This document shows, piece after piece, positions 57,049 through 64,000 of a stretch of 64,000 nucleotides of DNA (positions are counted from its first letter, which is position 1; each line of letters opens with the position of its first letter). Source of the DNA: Massilia sp. IC2-278. Its GTDB lineage: Bacteria; Pseudomonadota; Gammaproteobacteria; Burkholderiales; Burkholderiaceae_D. The notes under the pieces are model-generated. The model worked only from the letters and a program-made list of their open reading frames with translations. It did not search any database and was not told the DNA's origin. The translations under genes and the position numbers were made by a program. The stretch spans positions 117,649 to 181,648 of the forward strand of contig NZ_JAJFES010000009.1 of assembly GCF_020708045.1 (NCBI RefSeq), in the 5' to 3' direction.

Positions 57049-57074
57049 GTCTCATTTCTAGGGAGAAATGAGAC
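57049..57074. repeat. 26-bp palindrome, GTCTCATTTCT type, copy 3
   Basis: Identical to the copies at 37525 and 55140. Arms extend two more bases here (CT...AG). It lies 18 bases after the Mor-like gene's stop and 45 bases before the gpW-like gene. Confidence 0.85.
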
Positions 57075-57085
57075 AGGTTATGCAA

Positions 57086-57111
57086 GGATGCTCAGTCGCC
57101 TTTGAGCATCC
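57086..57111 (-). terminator. Hairpin at the end of the Mor-like gene
   Basis: GGATGCTCA and TGAGCATCC form a perfect 9-bp stem with an 8-base loop, spanning the stop codon. No T-run follows, so it may be a weak terminator or an RNA-processing site. Confidence 0.45.
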
Positions 57112-57370
57112 GGTAGAACTGTGCACGGCTGATGTTGTACTCCACCATCAACTCGCGCCGGTTGCGACCGTTGTACTTAGCACGGACCGCCAATGCGCGC
57201 GCTTCCACGTCGACGTCACTCTTCTTGATGTATACCTCCTGGCCGCCCCACTGCGTGCGCAAGACGCCGTCGACCAGCCGCTGTTTCTCGGCCGTGAACA
57301 CATCCAGTCCAAGCGTGGCGCCGACCAGGCCGACGAGACACCCAACAATATCAATTTGCTCGCTCTGCAT
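57092..57370 (-). CDS. Small Mor/C-like DNA-binding protein
   Basis: This 92-residue protein has a C-terminal part (VEARALAVRAKYNGRNRRELMVEYNISRAQFYRML) that matches the Mor/C transcription-activator pattern of an R..I..xYNGxN-type dimer region followed by a helix-turn-helix. In Mu, Mor and C activate phage promoters by binding inverted repeats. It lies between TerL and gpW, an unusual place for a regulator, and immediately beside one of the three identical palindromes. The N-terminal half is unrecognised. Confidence 0.7.
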   Translation of the reverse strand: MQSEQIDIVGCLVGLVGATLGLDVFTAEKQRLVDGVLRTQWGGQEVYIKKSDVDVEARALAVRAKYNGRNRRELMVEYNISRAQFYRMLKGD

Positions 57371-57373
57371 TTA

Positions 57374-59464
57374 TCAAAATCCCCTACTTGACCAATCATC
57401 GGATGCGAAAGGGTTTCCTCCACCCCTGCGCGGCGCCGGCGCTTTCGGCGCCGCCACGGCTTGTTTCTTCTCTTGCTCCACCTTCTCCACCTGCCTGGCC
57501 GGCGCTGGCTCCGGCAATGGTGTCGGCACTGCCTCAGGCTGCGCAAACAGATCCACGATCTTCGGTTGCACCTCCGCCTCGAGCGCGTCCCACCACTTCG
57601 CCGGCTTCTTACCCAGGTCAAGGTGCGTTTCAAGCCAGACCCCATAGACCGTGCAGTCCCATGCCTCGACGCGCTTGCGCAGGGCCGTCCAGCGAGATTC
57701 GCGCCCACCAGCTGTTGCACGCTCGACCCGCGCCTCACCGGCCATTTGCGCGTAGAACTCGTCTGGCGCATCCTTCGAGAAGTGCATGTAGCCAGGGCCA
57801 GGCTTCGTGATCTGCAGCCGGCCATAGATCAAGTCCTTTGCGAGGTTGGTGCCGACCTGCCAGAGGATCAGCCCTCGCTTGCGGGTCTTGCCTCGCCAGT
57901 CGATGTCGACCTTCGACGCTCCGTCCTTGATGTGCTTCTCACGACCCGACCGCCCCTTGACTGCGTAGATCCGCCGCCCGAGGGCAGCGTGCGTGTGCAC
58001 GAAGCTGTAGACCGCCTGGGTGTGGTGGCCACCCGTGTCGATCGCCGAAGCGTAGATGTGCAGCTTCGACCCGGCGACGTGCTGGAATTCCGCCTCGAAC
58101 AGGTACTCGGCCACGTCCTGCCACACCTGGTCTTCACTTGGATTGCCATAGAAAATCCGATAATCGATCTGCCAGGTTTCACAGCCCCGCCCGTATCCCC
58201 GCACAGAAACCTCGATACGGTTATCCTGCGTGTCGCAACTGGCCAACAACCGCACACAGCCCATCGGCAGCGTGCCGAACTTGTACTTCTCTGCTCTTTC
58301 CTTGAGCTGATCGGCGTCGCTTTTCTCCTGTTCGAGTGCCCACACCTCGCCAAGGGTCGTGTTCGTGAACGCCTTCAGCTTGGTGATGTCGCCCGCCTGC
58401 GCCTTTTCGTAGGCGTCCAGGAACTCCTCTACCAGCTTTGACCAGGCCACCAGCGGGCTGTACGCCGTCCAGACGTGGAAGGCGATGTGTTCCAGCGCCG
58501 TGATCACTGCACCACTGGCGTTACGGAAGATGCCGGCGGCATCGATCGTGATGCTGCCGTCGGCGTTCTGCCATCGACCGCGGTCTGCGACCGCCAGGTA
58601 CTGCGCCTGGTCGATCAGGCTATGGCAATGTGGGCAGAGGTGGCGGACCGATTCCGGGTCGCGGTTGACCCACTTGAAGCCGGTTGCCTCGTCCTTTTTC
58701 CCCCAGGACAGCGGGTGGAAGCCGCCGCATTCCGGACATGGAATCGCATACCTGAATCGCTCGTCAGCCTTGTGGAAGCGGTCGTCGATGAGCGAGAAGC
58801 CCTGCAGCTTTGGCGTCGATCCGGTGATCAGCTTCGGGAACGTCGCCCCCTCGACCCGCTTCTCCGCCAGCACGTCGGGCGAGCCCTCCTTTTCGATGTC
58901 ACGGTCGAACGCGTCTAGCTCGTCGAGCAGGGCCACGTCGACCGAGATCCGGCGATACGCGCGCGCAGCTGTCCCGCCGCGCGTGTGCAGCAGACAGCCA
59001 AGGAACCTCTTCTGCGCGAGCGTGTTGTCCTTGTGCCGGGACACGTGCGCCGGCATCGCCTTACGCATGATCTTCACGTCGCGCAGCATCGTGTCCAGCT
59101 CGGTCTTCACGAACTCGTCGCTGTCACCGTCGGTCGGCTGCCACAGCGCCTGGTTGCGACGCTTGTGCTCGGCGAAGTATCCAACCGCGGCGAGCAGCAT
59201 TTTCGTGTAGCCCACGCGGGCCGACTTCTTGAAATCGATGTTGCGGATGTCGTCGTTGCTGATGCACGCCAGGATCGCGCGCTGGAACGGCCACGGCACC
59301 CAACTTTGCTCGACGTAGGAAGACTCCTTGGATAGGTAGAAGTGCTGCCGTGCCCACTCCTCAAGCGTCAGCGGCGCCGGCACGCCAAACGTGCCGAGGC
59401 CGCGCGTCACAGTCTTGGCCAGCTCGGGCGACTGCCAGTTCACCACTTCGTGCATGGCGCTCAT
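57374..59464 (-). CDS. Terminase large subunit (lambda gpA family)
   Basis: This 696-residue packaging motor/nuclease has the ATPase region at residues 60-230, with the FKKSARVGYTKMLLAA Walker-A-like segment near 80 and acidic VALLDELDAFDRD near 175 as Walker B. A zinc-finger-like CPECGG..CPHC lies near 245-280. The nuclease region holds ASAIDTGGHHTQAVYSF near 480. Size and order match gpA. It overlaps the TerS stop by four bases. Confidence 0.95.
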   Translation of the reverse strand: MSAMHEVVNWQSPELAKTVTRGLGTFGVPAPLTLEEWARQHFYLSKESSYVEQSWVPWPFQRAILACISNDDIRNIDFKKSARVGYTKMLLAAVGYFAEHKRRNQALWQPTDGDSDEFVKTELDTMLRDVKIMRKAMPAHVSRHKDNTLAQKRFLGCLLHTRGGTAARAYRRISVDVALLDELDAFDRDIEKEGSPDVLAEKRVEGATFPKLITGSTPKLQGFSLIDDRFHKADERFRYAIPCPECGGFHPLSWGKKDEATGFKWVNRDPESVRHLCPHCHSLIDQAQYLAVADRGRWQNADGSITIDAAGIFRNASGAVITALEHIAFHVWTAYSPLVAWSKLVEEFLDAYEKAQAGDITKLKAFTNTTLGEVWALEQEKSDADQLKERAEKYKFGTLPMGCVRLLASCDTQDNRIEVSVRGYGRGCETWQIDYRIFYGNPSEDQVWQDVAEYLFEAEFQHVAGSKLHIYASAIDTGGHHTQAVYSFVHTHAALGRRIYAVKGRSGREKHIKDGASKVDIDWRGKTRKRGLILWQVGTNLAKDLIYGRLQITKPGPGYMHFSKDAPDEFYAQMAGEARVERATAGGRESRWTALRKRVEAWDCTVYGVWLETHLDLGKKPAKWWDALEAEVQPKIVDLFAQPEAVPTPLPEPAPARQVEKVEQEKKQAVAAPKAPAPRRGGGNPFASDDWSSRGF

Positions 59465-59985
59465 TCGAGGAACTCCTCTTCCGGCGTCTGGTCGTCATCA
59501 CCCTCCTCCCCGTCGCTCCGAAGATCGGCCAAGGACATGCCAGCGACGATATTGCGCACACGCGCAATCTCGGCCGCGATGTTCTTGATCTCGTCCGCCG
59601 GCAGGCTCGGCACGCGGCGCCGCACCCCACCAGGGATGGCATCGAAGATGCCGGCGATCTTGCTGCCGGCACGGCCCAGCACTTCCTCGATCAACGCTAC
59701 GGGCGCCAGCTCGCTGCGCGTCACAGCGTTCTGCATCTCGATCTTTTCGCGCTGTGCCTTGGCCAGGCCTGCGCGCTCGGTCGCGAGATCCAGCTCGCCA
59801 TTGGTCGCGCGGCCGGCAGCCTGCTCGCGCAGGTGCGAACAGTAGGTCTGCAGCAGCTGGTGGCCAGGCACGCTGGTGTCGAGGATGCCACGTCCGACCA
59901 GGTTGCCGATCGCCTGCTGACTGACACCGACGAGCGCACCGAACGCTGCCTGGGTCATAGGCTTGGAAAGGTCAAGGTCCGACAA
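59461..59985 (-). CDS. Terminase small subunit (Nu1-like)
   Basis: This 174-residue protein starts at TTG 59985 with GGGGG upstream. An N-terminal winged helix (MTQAAFGALVGVSQQAIGNLVGRGIL) is followed by a helical assembly region (RAGLAKAQREKIEMQNAVTRSEL..) and an acidic tail (DGEEGDDDQTPEEEF) contacting the large subunit. It would recognise cos. Confidence 0.86.
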   Translation of the reverse strand: MSDLDLSKPMTQAAFGALVGVSQQAIGNLVGRGILDTSVPGHQLLQTYCSHLREQAAGRATNGELDLATERAGLAKAQREKIEMQNAVTRSELAPVALIEEVLGRAGSKIAGIFDAIPGGVRRRVPSLPADEIKNIAAEIARVRNIVAGMSLADLRSDGEEGDDDQTPEEEFLE

Positions 59986-60084
59986 TACAACCCCCTTAGG
60001 ATGGGTATGTGACTAGAGAAAACTCGGGGTTCGAATTACCCTTGAAGGCCCCCCCTCGCGGGAGTACCTTGGGAACGCTCGGAG
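59986..60084. other. Gap upstream of TerS, possible cos/packaging region
   Basis: These 99 bases precede terminase, where lambda-like phages keep cos. A run of C's followed by TCGCGGGAG (60050-60063) is the only striking segment. No hairpin or gene is evident. The cos assignment is positional only. Confidence 0.25.
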
Positions 60085-60840
60085 CTACTGTTGGGTGGCC
60101 CGCGCCTGGGCTAGGGCGGCGGTGAACTCGGCAGGAAACTCCCTCTCGACGGTCGACTCCGCCACGTACTGGAAGTCGAAAACTGCCTGGTAGATCGCGG
60201 ATCGAACGAAGATCATCACCGGCTTGAGCGCCGTCCCCTGGGCGAAGTGGACACGCTGCCAGATGCCCATTGGCAGGCGCTCACCAGGGCTGCCGCAGAA
60301 ATACGAGACGCCTTGGCGATTCTTGGTGCCGCGTGCGAGTGCCTGCCTTTTCTTGTCCGTCATGTTGGCCTTGTAGCCAGCCTCGGGAAACGCACGGAAG
60401 TACGCCAGGATCTGCACGATCTGCCCCCTGCTCATGTTGCCGTAAGCATCGACATCGGCGCCCTCGCCTGGCACCACGCGGTGACCAGGTGGCAGCGCGC
60501 CAACAGAACGAAGCGCACGTTCGAAGCGCTTCTCTCCGCGCATGCCGCCCTTGATCTGCGCGGCCAGGTATGTGGCTGCGGGTGAGCTACTCTTGCTGGC
60601 GAAGTCCTTCAGCTTTACTTCCGCCGTGAGGTTGGTTGCTGTCGCTGGCCGAACGAACAGGCCAGACATGGTGAACGGTGTAGGCCGGTCGAAGATGTCT
60701 CGCATCTCGCGGCCCTCAGCAGCCTCGGCCTTCTTGGCCACGCGGGTCAACGCCAGGCGTGTGGCGAACTTGAGCTGCTTCTCCTCGATCTGCATATCAG
60801 CCGTGATCTGCCTGATCGCATCACGCACGTCGACGGCCAT
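60085..60840 (-). CDS. Hypothetical phage protein upstream of terminase
   Basis: This 251-residue protein starts at ATG 60840 with GGAG at good spacing. The N-terminal helical part (VRDAIRQITADMQIEEKQLKFATRLALTRVAKKAEAAEG) is followed by basic, mixed alpha/beta sequence. It recalls small tail or head-associated proteins, but I do not recognise the family. It is the first gene after the late promoter/terminator region, so it opens the late operon. Confidence 0.66.
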   Translation of the reverse strand: MAVDVRDAIRQITADMQIEEKQLKFATRLALTRVAKKAEAAEGREMRDIFDRPTPFTMSGLFVRPATATNLTAEVKLKDFASKSSSPAATYLAAQIKGGMRGEKRFERALRSVGALPPGHRVVPGEGADVDAYGNMSRGQIVQILAYFRAFPEAGYKANMTDKKRQALARGTKNRQGVSYFCGSPGERLPMGIWQRVHFAQGTALKPVMIFVRSAIYQAVFDFQYVAESTVEREFPAEFTAALAQARATQQ

Positions 60841-60854
60841 TGAGTTCTCCTGGT

Positions 60855-60870
60855 GTGCACACGTCTGCAC
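60855..60870. repeat. GACGTC-centred motif, copy 4 (imperfect)
   Basis: GTGCACACGTCTGCAC differs at one base from the perfect core. It ends 15 bases before the start of the first late gene. Confidence 0.5.
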
Positions 60871-60906
60871 TGTATGAGCGCGGCCAGTGGCCGGCGGTGG
60901 TACGAA

Positions 60907-60932
60907 TAAAAAAGCCCGGCATAACCGGGCAA
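60907..60932 (-). terminator. Late-leader terminator 3
   Basis: GCCCGG-TTAT-CCGGGC-type stem (minus strand) followed by TTTTTT. Third in a row after the late promoter. Confidence 0.82.
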
Positions 60933-61023
60933 ACGAAACAGAAGCGTTGTATCCCCCGCTTTCTAGCGGATCGAGACAGGATCACCACCTTTCGTCGTTG
61001 AGATTCTTTCGCTGCCCACTGCC

Positions 61024-61062
61024 CCAAAAAGAAAGCCCCGCCAGCGCAAGGCTGAGCGGGGC
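61024..61062 (-). terminator. Late-leader terminator 2
   Basis: GCCCCGC and GCGGGGC arms around a 14-base loop, followed by TTTCTTTTT on the minus strand. Confidence 0.75.
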
Positions 61063-61124
61063 GGAAGCACCGTAGAGATGCAAGGCGATACAGCCTGGGC
61101 GCTGCGACGCTGGGGACTGTAAAC

Positions 61125-61152
61125 GCAAAAAAGCCCGCGATTGCGGGCTTTG
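61125..61152 (-). terminator. Late-leader terminator 1
   Basis: AAGCCCGC-AATC-GCGGGCTT stem followed by TTTT on the minus strand, about 30 bases downstream of the predicted late promoter. Confidence 0.88.
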
Positions 61153-61178
61153 CTTACACTGACTCCGAGCATGGCGAA

Positions 61179-61208
61179 AATATAGCTGAGCTGGGGCGAT
61201 TTCGTCAA
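61179..61208 (-). promoter_or_regulatory. Predicted late promoter after the Q-like gene
   Basis: Reading leftward, TTGACG (61208-61203), an 18-base spacer and TATATT (61184-61179). It begins 16 bases after the stop of the gene at 61224 and is followed by three terminators before the first late gene, as in a lambda pR'-type leader. Confidence 0.65.
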
Positions 61209-61223
61209 CGCAATAATTTCCTA

Positions 61224-61889
61224 TCAACAGTATTTTGTTGTATCGGTAGGCATGATCAGGCCGTGTTGTACGAAGTGCGGCTCAAGGCGAGCAATGGCCT
61301 TCTCTTCCAAGATGCGGAGATGGTTCCTCATCTTCCACGATGCCCGAATGTACTTCTTGTGGCAGCCCCCGAATTGGGCGGCTAGGTCGCGCGCACTGAT
61401 ATCGATCTTCTTGTGGTTCGCAAACATCCGGCCCAGCATACAGTCCAGGGCCAGCGGCTTGATACGTGGAAGCGTGGGCGCCATCCACTTCGACAGTCCG
61501 TGAATCGCAGCGATCCGTTCAGCTGAAAATGCAAACCGGCGTTCGCCATCCACATCTTCAAAGTCAGTCTGCCCGTACTTGGCCTGCAAGACCCACATCT
61601 CGGTCTCGGGCAATTTCGTCCGGACTGCCTGCGCGATCAGTGCACATTGAGCCCGGACGTCGAGCGTGCTCATACCAGCGAAGTTTACTGTACCGGCCCG
61701 CTCACCGCGCAGCTGGTCGAGCCAGTGCCGCTGCTGGTCTGTTTCAAGGTGGACCTGTTCCATGACCCGCAGCAGCGCCGCCCTGAATGGCGCGCCGTGT
61801 GCCGCTTCCTGTCCCATCACCACGAACGCTACATGTACCGCTTGGCCTGCATCCGCGAAGATGGCGCCTCCCATACCTACTGCATTCAT
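61224..61889 (-). CDS. Probable late-gene regulator, Q-antiterminator position
   Basis: This 221-residue protein lies immediately before a strong promoter and three terminators that precede the late genes. That is the place of the Q antiterminator in lambda. Its second half (ISARDLAAQFGGCHKKYIRASWKMRNHLRILEEKAIARLE) reads as a helix-turn-helix with basic helices, and the MNAVGMGGAIFADAGQAVHVAFVVMGQEAAHGAPF start is less typical. I do not recognise the exact family; the role is inferred from context. It is coupled to the upstream gene (TAATG). Confidence 0.6.
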   Translation of the reverse strand: MNAVGMGGAIFADAGQAVHVAFVVMGQEAAHGAPFRAALLRVMEQVHLETDQQRHWLDQLRGERAGTVNFAGMSTLDVRAQCALIAQAVRTKLPETEMWVLQAKYGQTDFEDVDGERRFAFSAERIAAIHGLSKWMAPTLPRIKPLALDCMLGRMFANHKKIDISARDLAAQFGGCHKKYIRASWKMRNHLRILEEKAIARLEPHFVQHGLIMPTDTTKYC

Positions 61890-62185
61890 TACCGCACCCC
61901 TTTCGTACTGCGTTTGTTTGTGTTGTTTGTGTCCTGCTGCCTGCCGTGCTCAATCTCGCCTGCTTCCTCCACGTAAGGGATGCCTCTTGCATCCCACTTC
62001 ACCCTTGTCCTGGGCGGACTTCGCGTACCAACCTCATGCCCGTTCTCGCTCGCGTAGAAAACTGGCTCTCCGCGCATCCCGGCGCCAATTTGCTTGTCAA
62101 TCGAGGCCGTACCGAAAGCCGCCCTCAACTTATCGATCCAAGCGGCCGTCACCGGCATCTGTTCTCGCATCGCTCCTTTCGCCAT
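61889..62185 (-). CDS. Small hypothetical phage protein
   Basis: This 98-residue protein starts at ATG 62185 after GGGGAAGAGG. It has a helical N-terminus (MPVTAAWIDKLRAAFG) and a conserved-looking GEPVFYASENGHEVGTRSP, then a polar tail. No family was recognised. Its stop overlaps the start of the Q-like gene, indicating coupled expression. Confidence 0.6.
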   Translation of the reverse strand: MAKGAMREQMPVTAAWIDKLRAAFGTASIDKQIGAGMRGEPVFYASENGHEVGTRSPPRTRVKWDARGIPYVEEAGEIEHGRQQDTNNTNKRSTKGVR

Positions 62186-62224
62186 CCTCTTCCCCTTTAT
62201 TTCTATTGATCAACTCGTCAACAT

Positions 62225-62465
62225 CGTTCACATACCATTCACACGCTAAGTCTTTGTTTTTTTTTACCCTTATTAAGGGTGTGAAGGGTATTAATAGTTA
62301 TTGGTCAGTTTTGATACAGGTATCTGCTGCTGTTAGTTCATCGGTTTCCCAGCCCTCACACGCGTGCGCGCACATGGGAGAACACCATTCACACCCTTCA
62401 CACCGTCCACAACCCGCATGGATACTGGCTCTCCGCATGTGAAGGGTTGCGCTGATGTGAATGGT
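62225..62465. repeat. Iteron-like cluster of CCWTTCACA repeats
   Basis: The gap between the helicase and the next gene holds at least six copies of CCATTCACAC or CCTTCACAC in both orientations: 62235, 62385 and 62395 forward, and 62278, 62439 and 62455 inverted. A T-run and a CCCTTATTAAGGG inverted repeat (62267-62279) give an AT-rich block. This resembles an origin or a regulatory array. Confidence 0.55.
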
Positions 62466-64000
62466 TAACCGTCAACATGGGGCGCCCCTCGGCTCCGATA
62501 GGTTTGGTACTGCTTCTCAAACAGGGCGCTAGCGGCACCGGCCCACTCGGCCAGGGAGGTGCCTTCGGGCTGATCGCCCACCAGGAAGACCATCCGCTGC
62601 TTGACGTCGCTGCCCAAGTCGTACTTGATGAGGTGCTTCCTGAGCATGCCGGCGGCGTACCTCTCTACTTGGGGACTGAACGTCGTCATAGACGTGTACA
62701 TCGGCTCGCCTGAGCGGCTGCACCAGACCTTGAAGGCGTCGTACAGCTGGTTGACGCTGACGGTGATAAACGGTAGCGGCAGGTAGCCACGCGACCATTC
62801 GCGGTAGAACCGCTCCGACGGCGCCAAGCTCTTCTCGATCAGCCGGTCCTTCGCCTCGTTGTAGATCGGCTTCGTGTGCCGGTCGAAATCGCCCATAGCC
62901 ACCTCGTGCATGAGGTAGTGGTAGAACGCCTCGATGCCGCCCTGGCGGATTTCCTCACCGACGCTTTGATAGAACTCCCTCGACAGCGCGGGCGGCGTCC
63001 ATACGACCAGGTAACGCCGATCGGTCTTGTCCAGGGCGAGCGGCTGCAGCTCGTTCGACAGGAAGACGAAGTTCATCTGGTTCTTCTCGACGTGCTCGGG
63101 CAACCCTTTGGGATTGACGATCACAGTGTCGCCGGCGATCAAGCCCTTGAGCTTGCCCTTCATCTGCTTGAGCTCAGCGCGGGTGACCACCTCGTCGGCA
63201 ACCATGAACAGCTTCATGCTGGCCCAGTCGTTGAACTTGCTCTCCAGCTGGTCGTTGCCAATCACGTAGCCGTACTGGCCATAGATCGGTTTGACGACGC
63301 GCTCGAAGAAGAAATTCTTTCCTGAGCCCTCGTCGCCATGCATGATGATCGACGTTTCCATCTTGGCGCCTGGGTTGCGCAGCGGGTAGGCGAGCCAGCG
63401 CTCGATCCAAGTCTGCATTTCTTCGTTTCCGTCGCACAGGTGCGCCAATAACGTCAGGATCTGGATGCACTTTCCCTTCTTCGGGCGCATCGGCCACCCG
63501 TTAAACAGGTTGACTGTCGCGGTCGGGCCGCTTTCCATCGGCGAAGGCGTCTCGGTTGGATCGAACACGATGTTTTTCTTCAAAACCCACTTGCGCGCGT
63601 CGCCGCTCCAGAACTTCATGACGTCGCTGTTGCCAACGATCGTGCGCATGGCCGAGATCCGCATCAACATGCGATGCCGGCAGTCCCACACCATGTCCTC
63701 ACCGTAGATCAGGATGAAGTTGTCGAGCACCTCGTCGACCTTGTCCCAATGCTCCCGGCTGTACACCTTCTTGGGTTTCTCCTTCTTCGGCGCGGCTTCC
63801 TCGTCGTCCTGCGCCTCCCCCTCCCCCCGCCCCGGTGCGGAGCCAGGCGCTGGGCTTGATTTGACCTTGCCCTCGCGTTCCGATGCGCCTGTGGCCTCTG
63901 CATCCGCACCGAATCGGGTGTCAAAGTCTGCAGGTAGCTCCGCATCCGCGCTCGTCCCCGGCCCCTCCTCTCGGAGGGGGGAGGGGGGAACCGGCGGCGT
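62465..64000 (-). CDS. Phage primase/helicase, D5-type (N-terminus outside the window)
   Basis: The frame is open to the right edge, so the N-terminal primase part is missing. The visible part begins with a low-complexity Ala/Glu/Pro/Gly linker (63765-64000). A helicase domain follows with Walker A in IIMHGDEGSGKNFFFERV near 63330 and the Asp-Glu of MVADEV (Walker B) near 63200. NFVFLSNELQPLALDKTDRRYLVVW is a sensor-1/arginine-finger-like segment. This fits the DUF5906/D5 superfamily-3-type replicative helicases. It would act in prophage replication next to the iteron cluster. Confidence 0.88.
   Translation of the reverse strand, partial: TPPVPPSPLREEGPGTSADAELPADFDTRFGADAEATGASEREGKVKSSPAPGSAPGRGEGEAQDDEEAAPKKEKPKKVYSREHWDKVDEVLDNFILIYGEDMVWDCRHRMLMRISAMRTIVGNSDVMKFWSGDARKWVLKKNIVFDPTETPSPMESGPTATVNLFNGWPMRPKKGKCIQILTLLAHLCDGNEEMQTWIERWLAYPLRNPGAKMETSIIMHGDEGSGKNFFFERVVKPIYGQYGYVIGNDQLESKFNDWASMKLFMVADEVVTRAELKQMKGKLKGLIAGDTVIVNPKGLPEHVEKNQMNFVFLSNELQPLALDKTDRRYLVVWTPPALSREFYQSVGEEIRQGGIEAFYHYLMHEVAMGDFDRHTKPIYNEAKDRLIEKSLAPSERFYREWSRGYLPLPFITVSVNQLYDAFKVWCSRSGEPMYTSMTTFSPQVERYAAGMLRKHLIKYDLGSDVKQRMVFLVGDQPEGTSLAEWAGAASALFEKQYQTYRSRGAPHVDG

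Larger units (their letters stand above)
33000..64000. mobile_element. Lambda-like siphophage prophage in dusA (right end outside the window)
   Basis: The prophage starts at the dusA junction with a tyrosine integrase and runs to the window edge. Its gene order is that of lambda-like siphophages: replication, late regulator, TerS/TerL, gpW, portal, protease/capsid, decoration, joining, terminator, tube, G/GT, tape measure, tip and fibre, lysis. All late genes read leftward. All recognised structural genes have intact reading frames, so it may be functional. Immunity genes and attR were not seen. Confidence 0.93.

Noticed and set aside
60987..61227. Short leftward frames in the late leader (81 residues)
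   Set aside because: They run through the promoter and terminators and have no protein-like composition.

Overview
The window is GC-rich, densely coded proteobacterial DNA. It most resembles a Massilia/Janthinobacterium-type member of the Oxalobacteraceae (Burkholderiales). This is inferred from the mix of gene families (a PepA-like PEP-CTERM protein, a KGG stress protein, a YXWGXW protein, UPF0114 next to a class I fumarase, paired PAS hybrid kinases) and was not confirmed by any search. The left half (1-33 kb) is chromosomal. The right half (33-64 kb) is most of a lambda-like siphophage prophage inserted at the 5' end of dusA. Its right end and immunity genes lie beyond the window.

Chromosomal part. 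A glucose/mannose-type ABC importer (1-2988, minus) has LacI-type palindromes upstream and is followed by a CPA2 antiporter. A signalling cluster holds an HD-GYP phosphodiesterase, two hybrid PAS histidine kinases and a KGG protein (4.7-11.5 kb). Next come a PEP-CTERM protein and an iron-type locus of DUF2946 protein, TonB-dependent receptor and PepSY protein (13.3-17.5 kb). A divergent LysR/MFS pair follows. At 20-21.3 kb an orphan phage-type holin is divergent from an S24 (LexA/CI-like) repressor. Three AGTC-N-GACT operators spaced exactly 25 bp apart overlap both predicted promoters. Then come tRNA-Ser(GGA), a KTSC protein, acs, UPF0114, fumarase, murI, tRNA-His(GTG), small envelope proteins, a chemotaxis receptor with a C-terminal CheR/CheB tether, and dusA.

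Prophage. A dusA-type tyrosine integrase lies at the left end. Nearly everything else is read leftward. In order of transcription (right to left) this is: a D5-type primase/helicase (N-terminus outside the window), an iteron-like cluster, two small genes with the second in the position of a Q-like antiterminator, a strong promoter followed by three terminators, TerS/TerL, a Mor-like DNA-binding protein, a gpW-like connector, the portal, a ClpP-protease/major-capsid fusion, decoration and joining proteins, tail terminator and tube, G/GT chaperones joined by an A_AAA_AAC slippery site, tape measure, an SGNH-esterase tail protein, tail tip and fibre proteins, a lysis cassette (holin-like protein, glucosaminidase, Rz-like spanin) and a Dam methylase. 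A C4-like structured RNA candidate is read rightward between the lysis genes and Dam.

Most interesting unexplained signals: (i) the holin/repressor divergent switch at 20 kb; (ii) three identical 26-bp palindromes that each begin a late-gene block, next to a Mor-like regulator gene; (iii) four copies of a second palindrome, TGTGCAGACGTCTGCACA; (iv) the promoter-plus-triple-terminator region after the Q-like gene; (v) the C4-like RNA with its small downstream ORF.
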